Shown here in pieces: positions 36,562-44,294 of a stretch of DNA of 64,000 nucleotides. Within the stretch, counting starts at the first letter, position 1. Each line of letters opens with the position of its first letter. The notes under the pieces are model-generated. The model worked only from the letters and a program-made list of their open reading frames with translations, made no database searches and had not been told where the DNA came from. This stretch comes from Helicobacter pametensis ATCC 51478 (GTDB lineage Bacteria > Campylobacterota > Campylobacteria > Campylobacterales > Helicobacteraceae). The position numbers and the translations under genes were made by a program. The stretch spans positions 78,481 through 142,480 of the forward strand of contig NZ_KI912401.1 of the NCBI RefSeq assembly GCF_000518225.1, written 5' to 3'.

Positions 36562-37970
36562 TGGCTATTGAGTTTGGTAGGACAATTCAAGATTGTTCAA
36601 TTATTGAGATTGAGAATAATAGTGAGAGAATAGGAAATAATGGATTGACTTTTTATGTTTCTATGCTTGAAGAGTTGAAACAAAAAAGTCAAGATTTTAG
36701 TTTTCAGTCTTTTAGAAGAACAAAAAACACAAAAAATCTTGAAAATATTGTGGATTACAGAGTTTTATCATTTAGAAAATATAATGGAACAGTTTCACTT
36801 CCTTCAAAAATCGAACTCACTACCTCTTATTATGTAGGCTTTTATCACACAACCATTGAAGGACAGCAGGTTTCTCTCACGATCACTCCACGCTTTGGTG
36901 AGAAAATCGCCAATTATCTTTATGCCAATGCCTTGGGGGTGCATCTCGCAAAATCCACTACCTCAATCTCTCAAGACAAGTTTTACAATCAATGGTTTTT
37001 GGCTCTTTTGTGGATTGGGGCATTGGAAGGAGCAATCACCCAAGCCCATATTCCCAAATCTTATGTAAGGGAGAAGAAAAATCTCACCTATTTTAGAGGG
37101 AGATTGGATGTAGGGAAGCAAATTTTGCATAATCTCACAAGCCCCCATAAGATGTATTGCCAATATCCTAAGCTTACTTATGATACGCCAATCAATCGCA
37201 CTTTGTGTAAGGTTTATAAGATTCTCAAAAAAACACATTCATCTCTTTTTTCTCCAAGCATTCAAGGCCATTTCTCGATGCTCAATGACTTTGGCGTAAG
37301 GGATGAAATCAGTATGCAAGAGATTGAGAGTATTAGATACACACCACTCAATCGTGCTTATCAAAAAGTCATTGAACTCTCAAAAATCATCATCTCCCAA
37401 AAGGGGCAATCCAACACGACACTAGAAAGTAAGTCAAAGGGGCAAGGGTTTTTCCTAGATATGAGTGAGGTGTGGGAATCTTATCTTTATAAGAAAATTC
37501 TCTCCAAACTAGAGGGCTATGAGGCGAGAGATTGTAATCTTGATGGAGGAGATAGGGTTTTTTTAGGGAGTGACAATGTAAGAGAGATGCGTCCTGACTT
37601 CAAACTAATGCGGGGTGATAAACTTGTGGCGATCATGGATGCTAAATATAAAAATGTCGATAGCATTGAAAAGGTATCGCGAGAAGATCTCTATCAGATG
37701 ATGAGCTATATGTATCGCTATGATTGTGATTTGGGAATCTTCCTAACACCCAATAATGTAGAAGGGGAAGATATAGGGATTGCTGAAGTTACAATCGATA
37801 ATAAAAAAAGAGGAAAAATCCTTATCTTCTCGCTTCCACTCCAATGGCTTGATAATGAAATCAATCATCAAACAAAAGAAGGGAAAGTACTCGACTTTCA
37901 CTCAAAAATTTCAAAACTTGAAAAAGATATGAGCAGAGAGATTGTTGGCAAGATAAAAGAAATTCTTTAA
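36561..37970 (+). CDS. mcrC: McrC-like nuclease subunit
   Basis: 469 residues. The C-terminal PD-(D/E)xK nuclease has D346 (RPDFKLM) and D360-A-K362 (IMDAKYK). The N-terminal part resembles the McrC region that activates the McrB motor. Together they cleave DNA with modified cytosines or other modified phage DNA. The one-base overlap with mcrB (TAATG) implies coupled translation. Confidence 0.9.
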   Translation: MAIEFGRTIQDCSIIEIENNSERIGNNGLTFYVSMLEELKQKSQDFSFQSFRRTKNTKNLENIVDYRVLSFRKYNGTVSLPSKIELTTSYYVGFYHTTIEGQQVSLTITPRFGEKIANYLYANALGVHLAKSTTSISQDKFYNQWFLALLWIGALEGAITQAHIPKSYVREKKNLTYFRGRLDVGKQILHNLTSPHKMYCQYPKLTYDTPINRTLCKVYKILKKTHSSLFSPSIQGHFSMLNDFGVRDEISMQEIESIRYTPLNRAYQKVIELSKIIISQKGQSNTTLESKSKGQGFFLDMSEVWESYLYKKILSKLEGYEARDCNLDGGDRVFLGSDNVREMRPDFKLMRGDKLVAIMDAKYKNVDSIEKVSREDLYQMMSYMYRYDCDLGIFLTPNNVEGEDIGIAEVTIDNKKRGKILIFSLPLQWLDNEINHQTKEGKVLDFHSKISKLEKDMSREIVGKIKEIL

Positions 37971-37973
37971 ACA

Positions 37974-37988
37974 AGACACCTAATGTCC
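37974..37988. promoter_or_regulatory. Island palindrome, copy 4 (RGACA-N5-TGTCY)
   Basis: AGACA-CCTAA-TGTCC, starting 3 bp after the mcrC stop and ending exactly 48 bp before the ATG of the first BspA-like gene, the same distance as at copy 1. Confidence 0.6.
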
Positions 37989-38036
37989 TACTAAATCCCT
38001 ACACTTTCTCCATATATTTTTTATGGAGGAGTAAGG

Positions 38037-39158
38037 ATGAAATACAAACCCACCACCAAAGAAGAACTAAAAGATTTGTGCGATGATGAAGATATCTATC
38101 TAGGAGATATTGACACTTCGCTTATCACGGATATGAGCGAATTATTTGATGGTTCATCTCGCACGGAATTCTCAGGGATAGAGAGTTGGGATGTGAGCAA
38201 TGTGGAGGATATGAGCCATATGTTTGAAAGTTCACTATTCAATCACCCCATAGATTCTTGGGATGTCAGCAAAGTCAGAGATATGAGTGAAATGTTTTAT
38301 GCCTCTCATTTCAATCAGCCTCTCAATTCTTGGAATGTAGCTAATGTAGAAAATATGAATGGAATGTTTAGGGATACATATTTCAATCACCCACTTGATT
38401 CTTGGGATGTGAGTAATGTGGAAAATATGCAAGAAATGTTTTGGGAATCAGCATTCAACCACCCCATAAACTCTTGGAATGTTGGCAAAGTAAAAAATAT
38501 GCACGGGATGTTTTATAAATCAGCTTTCAATCAACCCTTAGATTCTTGGGATGTGAGTAATGTGGAAGATATGGAACTGATGTTTGCAGAAACCAATTTT
38601 AATCATCCACTAGATAAATGGAATGTTGGTAATGTTGTCAAAATGTGGGGAATGTTTAAAAGAAGTGCTTTCAATCAGCCTTTGAACTCTTGGGATGTTT
38701 CAAAAGTGGAGGACATGAATTGTATGTTTTTTAGGACTTCATTCAACCACCCACTAGATTCTTGGGATGTGGGCAATGTCAAGTCTATGCAATATATGTT
38801 TAAATCCTCCTCTTTCAATCATCCAATAAACTCTTGGAATGTTAGCAAGGTAGAGGATATGAGAGGTATGTTTATATTCTCTTCTTTCAATCAACCCATA
38901 GATTCTTGGGATGTGAGCAATGTGGTGGATATGAGTTGTATGTTTGAGGATTCCAAATTCAATCAGCCCATAAACTCGTGGGATGTGAGCAATGTAACCA
39001 AGATGTATTCTATGTTTGCTTATTCTTCTTTCAATCAACCCCTTGATTCTTGGGATGTCAGTAAGGCGGAGGGGACGAAAGATATGTTTGAGGAGTGTCC
39101 ATATTCTCACTCACTAGAGAGCTGGGGAGAGAAAAATCCTTTCAAAAACAAGAGATAA
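38037..39158 (+). CDS. BspA-like (DUF285) repeat protein 1
   Basis: 373 residues. After a 49-residue head (KPTTKEELKDLCDDEDIYLG) there are 13 tandem 24-residue units of the form SWDVSNVxDMxxMFxxSxFNxPxD, then a short basic tail. This is the DUF285/BspA-like leucine-rich-like repeat, known from Mycoplasma lipoproteins and other cell-contact proteins. No signal peptide or lipobox is present, so as read it is cytoplasmic. GGAGGAG precedes the ATG. It begins 66 bp after mcrC, with the shared palindrome between. Confidence 0.85.
   Translation: MKYKPTTKEELKDLCDDEDIYLGDIDTSLITDMSELFDGSSRTEFSGIESWDVSNVEDMSHMFESSLFNHPIDSWDVSKVRDMSEMFYASHFNQPLNSWNVANVENMNGMFRDTYFNHPLDSWDVSNVENMQEMFWESAFNHPINSWNVGKVKNMHGMFYKSAFNQPLDSWDVSNVEDMELMFAETNFNHPLDKWNVGNVVKMWGMFKRSAFNQPLNSWDVSKVEDMNCMFFRTSFNHPLDSWDVGNVKSMQYMFKSSSFNHPINSWNVSKVEDMRGMFIFSSFNQPIDSWDVSNVVDMSCMFEDSKFNQPINSWDVSNVTKMYSMFAYSSFNQPLDSWDVSKAEGTKDMFEECPYSHSLESWGEKNPFKNKR
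38184..39119 (+). repeat. 13 tandem 72-bp coding repeats
   Basis: Each 72-bp unit encodes one 24-residue SWDVSN repeat of BspA-like protein 1. Units alternate FNHPxD/FNQPxN endings. The copies are diverged at DNA level but retain runs such as TCTTGGGATGTGAG, so slippage or recombination between units is possible. Confidence 0.85.
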
Positions 39159-39169
39159 ATTCTTCTAAT

Positions 39170-39184
39170 GGACAAAAGGTGTCC
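39170..39184. promoter_or_regulatory. Island palindrome, copy 5 (RGACA-N5-TGTCY)
   Basis: GGACA-AAAGG-TGTCC, 11 bp after the end of BspA-like gene 1 and 46 bp before the ATG at 39231. A GGATAAT -10 candidate begins 10 bp downstream. Confidence 0.6.
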
Positions 39185-39230
39185 TTTTTGAAATGGATAA
39201 TTTCAAAAAATAAAAAACAAAGGAATGAAA

Positions 39231-39992
39231 ATGAGAAAAATGACTTTAATAGCTTTGGCGATGTTTATATCTCTCAATGCGCAAAAATTTGAGCGACCCA
39301 AGTCAATTGATGTATCCAAGTATCAAAGCATTTGTTCAAGAGTGATTAACTCAAAAGCAAATCTAGGATATTTTATTGATGCCTTTGCAGAGATTCCTAT
39401 TAGAGATGATGAGAAAAGAGAGAAGAATGGCACGATTTTTTTCCCAGCTTTTGCCTCTCTTGAGATGTTTGATTCCAAAAGAAGGGAGATAGAGCGTGAA
39501 AAAGAGTTATATAAAACAAAAAATAGAAAATATGACAAAGGGGCACAATATTACATCAATAGATATGAAGAACTCTCTTCAGTCTTTGATATCAATCTCA
39601 TCATCAAGGGAATGAAAAATACAGAGAATCCCAAAAAAGCATATTGTCTATATGAGATCACTTATGCACACAAGCAAAAGCTAGATCTCAAGAAGTTTCC
39701 TTACTATACTGCACATAGCCCCATTGGCGTGAAAATGCCCTCAATCGCAGAGCTCACAGATAAAGATTTCAATACACTATCCAATCTCGCAGGATATTCT
39801 CTTGGTAAGCTAGAGGCAGATGATAGAGAGATGACAAGTTATCTGATCAAGCGTTATTTTCTTGTGCAAAAAGACAGCGATGGCTATAGATACACATCAA
39901 AGCCTTGGGGAAAGGATGTCAAGCTTTATCTTTATGCAGAAGAGCTTGATGAGGTAGTGAATCATCCAGAGAAAATCGACTTGCCTTATTAG
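39231..39992 (+). CDS. Exported protein of unknown function (cassette gene 1)
   Basis: 253 residues with a clear signal peptide (MRKMTLIALAMFISLNAQ), so likely periplasmic. The mature part is highly charged. Residues about 60-115 include a Lys/Glu/Arg-rich helix, and the only cysteines are one in YQSICSRV and one in AYCLYE. Not recognised. Two ATGs lie six bases apart; AAGGA spacing favours 39231. It is the first of three closely packed genes (9-bp gaps) with a shared-palindrome promoter in front. Confidence 0.75.
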   Translation: MRKMTLIALAMFISLNAQKFERPKSIDVSKYQSICSRVINSKANLGYFIDAFAEIPIRDDEKREKNGTIFFPAFASLEMFDSKRREIEREKELYKTKNRKYDKGAQYYINRYEELSSVFDINLIIKGMKNTENPKKAYCLYEITYAHKQKLDLKKFPYYTAHSPIGVKMPSIAELTDKDFNTLSNLAGYSLGKLEADDREMTSYLIKRYFLVQKDSDGYRYTSKPWGKDVKLYLYAEELDEVVNHPEKIDLPY

Positions 39993-40001
39993 GGGGAGAA
40001 A

Positions 40002-40808
40002 ATGTGGTCGTGGTTTATTACTGGAGTGATGTGGATTTCTGCTGGATTGGCTCTAGCTGGAGGGATATATGCTCTCATCTCTTATTTCAAAAACAAAAGA
40101 CATTACATTGAGAGTTTTGAGTTTGCAAGAGATTATATCCCCAATCAAGATGATTACAAAGGGGAGCTTGAGAGGCTTAAGAGACTCTTGAGTGATGAAA
40201 AAGCAATGTGTATAAGTGCTCTTGATTCTTATAGAAGACTTGCAATGGAGAAGGGGATCAAATGCTCATGGCAAGATCTTAAGAATCCAAATTTCTTGCT
40301 TGCAGTTATGAGGATGAAGGGTGATGATGGGGATGGAGGCTATATCCAAGCGAGTGCAGTAGAGATGGAGAGGGAGCAAAAGAGTGAAAGAAAGGGGCTG
40401 ATCTCTGAAGCATTTGAATTTGTGCAGAAGCAAAGCTCAAAGTTGAGAGATGATGGAGCTCAAGTGATGATTACTACTGGAGATCCCACACGATTTACCT
40501 TTATCCTTCCTAGTGGATCATATTCAGGAGGGATTCCTACTGCTTCTATTATGTCAGGAACGACTTGGAGAAATGTGAGATACATCTCAAATGAATGTGT
40601 TGTGGCTATCACCAATCCTGATAGCACCAATCGCTGTGGGATTGGGGTTTATGATGTAAAGAAGGATAAATTTGTTTGGTCGACGAGTTATAGGACAGAG
40701 GCTGGCGGAAGCGTAAATGATGCTCATCCCATTGATGCAAGTTTGAAGAAATTGCGGATTGTCTATACGCGAGCTGATGGCACTCCCAAGACTACTATTG
40801 TCCCTTAA
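40002..40808 (+). CDS. Membrane-anchored protein of unknown function (cassette gene 2)
   Basis: 268 residues. One N-terminal transmembrane helix (about 7-28), a charged coiled-coil-like part (about 35-150), then a beta-rich C-terminal domain (TRFTFILPSGSYSGGIP, ECVVAITNPDS, KFVWSTSYRTEAGG). It probably has a soluble domain facing one side of the inner membrane. Not recognised. It starts 9 bp after gene 1 and ends 9 bp before gene 3, with GGGGGAG before the ATG, so the three are one operon. Confidence 0.75.
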   Translation: MWSWFITGVMWISAGLALAGGIYALISYFKNKRHYIESFEFARDYIPNQDDYKGELERLKRLLSDEKAMCISALDSYRRLAMEKGIKCSWQDLKNPNFLLAVMRMKGDDGDGGYIQASAVEMEREQKSERKGLISEAFEFVQKQSSKLRDDGAQVMITTGDPTRFTFILPSGSYSGGIPTASIMSGTTWRNVRYISNECVVAITNPDSTNRCGIGVYDVKKDKFVWSTSYRTEAGGSVNDAHPIDASLKKLRIVYTRADGTPKTTIVP

Positions 40809-40817
40809 GGAGAAAAG

Positions 40818-41459
40818 ATGAGAGATTTTATCAATAAGCTTTCTGGCTTTGTGATTGTGGTGTGGGTTTTGGCTTATATGTTCTATCTTTTGGATTATGG
40901 AATCAAGCTCTATAATGGTAGAAGCATTGAGTTAAGTGAGAATTTTCTCATTATGACTTTTACTTTGCTTTTTTTGCTTGCTTGTTTTGTGAGCATCAAG
41001 TATGCTCAAAGGCGTATTGAAATATGCAATGAGCGATGTGAGCGATGGTATAAAATCGATCTTTGTTGGAGGGCGGGGGTGTGCGAACTTCTCAGAAGAT
41101 GTGGCAAAAACAAAGAAGGCTTAAGCAAGGAATATCTTGAGGAAATCTTGCAAGAATGGAGGTTTTTGATCAAGGATCTTGCGATAGATTTGGATGAACA
41201 AGATTGGTATATTCCCATCACTTTCAAAAACGAAAGAATGGAAACTTTTGTGCCTACAAGTGCTTTGAATGTTATTTTGCATAGAGATTTGTTTGGTGAA
41301 GTATTTGCCCCGATCAAGACAAGACTAAGACTATTAAAAGAGCTTTTTGCACCAGAGGATTTTATAGAGTGCCTCTCCAAGCTTGAAAAAGCTGATCAAG
41401 AGAGAATCTTGCGTGGATTTTTTGGTGATGAGAGGGTAAGCATTCAGGATCTAAAATGA
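40818..41459 (+). CDS. Two-TM protein of unknown function (cassette gene 3)
   Basis: 213 residues. Two N-terminal transmembrane helices (about 9-28 and 43-62), then a cytoplasmic helical domain with four cysteines in its first part (ICNERCERW, LCWRAGVC, RRCGKN) and acidic segments (LAIDLDEQDW). Not recognised. AAGGAG precedes the ATG. Its stop codon is the first half of island palindrome copy 6. Confidence 0.75.
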   Translation: MRDFINKLSGFVIVVWVLAYMFYLLDYGIKLYNGRSIELSENFLIMTFTLLFLLACFVSIKYAQRRIEICNERCERWYKIDLCWRAGVCELLRRCGKNKEGLSKEYLEEILQEWRFLIKDLAIDLDEQDWYIPITFKNERMETFVPTSALNVILHRDLFGEVFAPIKTRLRLLKELFAPEDFIECLSKLEKADQERILRGFFGDERVSIQDLK

Positions 41460-41473
41460 GACATTATATGTCT
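41459..41473. promoter_or_regulatory. Island palindrome, copy 6 (RGACA-N5-TGTCY)
   Basis: AGACA-TTATA-TGTCT, symmetrical as AGACAT-TAT-ATGTCT. It overlaps the stop of cassette gene 3 and ends 44 bp before the ATG of BspA-like gene 2. Confidence 0.6.
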
Positions 41474-41517
41474 TATGAAATAGCCAATGATTCTAAAAAG
41501 CCTCTAAGGAAACACCA

Positions 41518-42672
41518 ATGAAATATAAACCTGCCAATAGAGAGGAGCTAAAAGCTCTATGTGAAGATGAAAGCATATATCTAGGAGATATTGATACTTC
41601 ATTGATTATAGATATGAGTCATCTATTTTCGTGCAACATAGACAGAGAGGATTTTTCTGGGATAGAGAAGTGGGATGTCAGTAATGTCAAAAATATGAGT
41701 TGTATGTTTTATGATTCCTGTTTCAATCACCCTATAGACTTATGGAATGTAAGTAATGTAGAAGATATGAGTGGAATGTTTACTTACACTCCTTTTAATC
41801 AACCTCTTTCTTCTTGGGATGTTTCAAATGTCAAAAATATGTATGTGATGTTTGAGTATTCTGCTTTCAATCAACCTCTAAACTCGTGGAATGTTTCCAA
41901 GGTCAAATATATGGCAATGATGTTTAGAAACTCACCCTTTAATCAACCCTTAGACTCGTGGGATGTGAGCAGTGTAGAAGATATGAGCTATATGTTTGCT
42001 TACTCTCCATTTTCTCACTCACTTTCTTCTTGGAATCTCTCTAAGTGTAAAAAAACGAAGAATATGTTTTATCGCTCTTGTGAAGAGAATGGGCATAAGC
42101 GATCATATCGCCCAAGCACAAAGGAGGAGCTAAAAGCTCTATGTGAGGATGAAAGCATATATCTAGGAGATATTGATACCTCACTGATTGTGGATATGAG
42201 TGGATTGTTTGAAGATTCAAAGAGGAAAGATTTTTCAGGAATAGAGACTTGGGACACACGCAAGGTGCTCTATATGAATAGGATGTTTAAAAATTCTACA
42301 TTCAATCATTCTCTTTCTTCTTGGGATGTGAGCTATGTGGAAGATATGGGCGGAATGTTTGAAGGCTCAGCATTTAATCAGCCCATAGATTCTTGGGATG
42401 TGTCAAATGTTATATATATGAATCAAATGTTTTGCAACTCTTGTTTTAATCATCCTTTAGATTCTTGGGATGTGAGCAATGTGGAGTGGATGCGGGAAAT
42501 GTTCAAAAATAGTGCTTTTGATCACCCTTTGTATTCGTGGAATCTAAGAGATGATGTGAAAAATTACGGCATGTTTGATGGGAGCAATTATTCTCACTTT
42601 ATCCTTCATCTAAATATTAAAGAATCTATAGAGGAAGAAGAGAGATGCTGGCTTGAGGGATCGGAGGCTTAG
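41518..42672 (+). CDS. BspA-like (DUF285) repeat protein 2, doubled
   Basis: 384 residues. It is two fused copies of a shorter BspA-like protein: head (EELKALCEDESIYLGDIDTSLI) plus five to six 24-residue repeats at residues 1-195, and the same again from about residue 197. The heads are almost identical at DNA level, suggesting a recent duplication. No signal peptide. It is related to protein 1 (head YLGDIDTSLI shared). It ends with an acidic tail (ESIEEEERCW). Confidence 0.85.
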   Translation: MKYKPANREELKALCEDESIYLGDIDTSLIIDMSHLFSCNIDREDFSGIEKWDVSNVKNMSCMFYDSCFNHPIDLWNVSNVEDMSGMFTYTPFNQPLSSWDVSNVKNMYVMFEYSAFNQPLNSWNVSKVKYMAMMFRNSPFNQPLDSWDVSSVEDMSYMFAYSPFSHSLSSWNLSKCKKTKNMFYRSCEENGHKRSYRPSTKEELKALCEDESIYLGDIDTSLIVDMSGLFEDSKRKDFSGIETWDTRKVLYMNRMFKNSTFNHSLSSWDVSYVEDMGGMFEGSAFNQPIDSWDVSNVIYMNQMFCNSCFNHPLDSWDVSNVEWMREMFKNSAFDHPLYSWNLRDDVKNYGMFDGSNYSHFILHLNIKESIEEEERCWLEGSEA

Positions 42673-42795
42673 ATAGAATCTCTTTATAAATTTTTGGATC
42701 CAAAGACAAGAGGGGGAAGGTGGGGATCTCAGACAAATTCACAGTCACAGCACCAGATCAAGTAAAATCTTTGCTTTGATTCATAAAGGAACAAT

Positions 42796-44274
42796 ATGTT
42801 TTCAAAATCGCTTTATACAAGAGGGTTGCAATGCCCAAAATCCCTATGGCTCAAGAAAAACAAACCAGAAGTATTGAGTATCCCAGATGATTCTAGGCTT
42901 GCTGTGTTTGACAATGGAGATCGCATCGGAGATCTAGCTCGCTCTCTTTTTCCTAGTGGCAAGGAGATTAGGTTTGATGGGGGTAGCTTTGATGAGAAGA
43001 TTGCCCAGACCAAAGAATGGCTTGAGGATGGAGAGAGTGTAATCTATGAAGCGACATTTCAATATGATGGTGTGCTTGTGATGGTGGATATTTTGTGTAT
43101 AAGAGATGATGGGCTTCATCTCTATGAGGTCAAAAGCTCCACTTCGCTCAAAGATGTGTATTTGCAAGATGTATCTATCCAATACTATGTCCTAAGCGGA
43201 CTAGGCTATGAGATCAAAAGTGCCAATGTCGTGCATATTGATAGTGAATACACTAGAGGAGAGGAGCTAGAGATCGAGAAGCTTTTCAAGATCCAAGATG
43301 TAAGTGAGATTGTCAGAGAAAATCAACAAGCCATCCCCCAACGATTGCAAGACTTTAGAGAGATGCTTAGAGGCAATGAGCCACAGATACAAATAGGTAT
43401 ACAGTGCTTAAATCCTTATGAGTGCGATGGATGTCATTACTGCTGGAGTGAGCAGAGAAAGATCCCAGATTATAGTGTGTTCAATCTCGCAAGACTTCCT
43501 TGGAAAAAGCGTTTTGAGCTCTATTATGAGGGTTTTGTGAGACTTGAGGAGATTGAGAGCTTGGATGGATTTAGCAAGGGGCAAAGACTTCAGATCCTCT
43601 CCCAGAAGGATCCTCAAATCCATATCGATAGAGAAAAAATTGCAGAATTTCTCTCAATGCTTAGATACCCAATCTATCATCTTGATTTTGAAACCTTTCA
43701 GCAGAGCATCCCCCAATGGAAGGGAATCTCTCCTTATGAGCAGATTCCCTTTCAGTATTCTTTGCATATTGAATATGAAGATGGAAGATTGGAGCATAGG
43801 GAGTTTTTGGCACAAGAGGGAGAAGATCCAAGAGAGGAGATGGCAAGAAAGCTACTTGAGGACATCCCACAAGATGTGATGGTGATGGCATATAATGCAA
43901 GTTTTGAGAGAGGGGTGATCCATAGATTGGCAGATGAGTTTCCTCAATACTCCTCATTGAGGCAAATTGCTTCAAATATCATCGATCTTATGATCCCCTT
44001 TGCCAACAAAGACTACTACCACCCCAAAATGCAAGGAAGTCATAGTATCAAAAAGGTTCTGCCAGCTCTTGTGCCTCAGATGGATCAAGCTTATCAGAAT
44101 CTAGAGTTAGTCCATCATGGGGGAGAGGCGATGGAGGTTTTCCCTAGACTACATCTTATGGATGAGGAACTTAAGCACAAATACAAAAAGGCTTTGCTTG
44201 AGTATTGCAAGCTTGATACATTGGCGATGGTGGAGATCCTAAGAGAGCTTAGAAGAGCGATCAAGACAGAATAA
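42796..44274 (+). CDS. Cas4-like nuclease fused to DEDD exonuclease (DUF2779 type)
   Basis: 492 residues. The N-terminal half looks like a Cas4/RecB-type nuclease: C13 (LQCPKSLW), D98, E111-x-K113 (YEVKSS), and a C204/C210/C213/C216 cluster (CLNPYECDGCHYC), the usual four-cysteine set for a 4Fe-4S cluster. The C-terminal half is an RNase H-like DEDD exonuclease: DFET at 297-300, YNASFERG, and D474 (KLDT). This combination matches the DUF2779 family, often found near mobile and defence genes. It sits 20 bp before hsdM on the same strand and may be co-transcribed with it. Confidence 0.8.
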   Translation: MFSKSLYTRGLQCPKSLWLKKNKPEVLSIPDDSRLAVFDNGDRIGDLARSLFPSGKEIRFDGGSFDEKIAQTKEWLEDGESVIYEATFQYDGVLVMVDILCIRDDGLHLYEVKSSTSLKDVYLQDVSIQYYVLSGLGYEIKSANVVHIDSEYTRGEELEIEKLFKIQDVSEIVRENQQAIPQRLQDFREMLRGNEPQIQIGIQCLNPYECDGCHYCWSEQRKIPDYSVFNLARLPWKKRFELYYEGFVRLEEIESLDGFSKGQRLQILSQKDPQIHIDREKIAEFLSMLRYPIYHLDFETFQQSIPQWKGISPYEQIPFQYSLHIEYEDGRLEHREFLAQEGEDPREEMARKLLEDIPQDVMVMAYNASFERGVIHRLADEFPQYSSLRQIASNIIDLMIPFANKDYYHPKMQGSHSIKKVLPALVPQMDQAYQNLELVHHGGEAMEVFPRLHLMDEELKHKYKKALLEYCKLDTLAMVEILRELRRAIKTE

Positions 44275-44294
44275 AGCTTATAAAAGGAGTAAAA

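Noticed and set aside
38184..39119. Regular 72-bp repeats considered as a CRISPR array
   Set aside because: The repeats are coding, contiguous without spacers, and give a clear 24-residue protein repeat.
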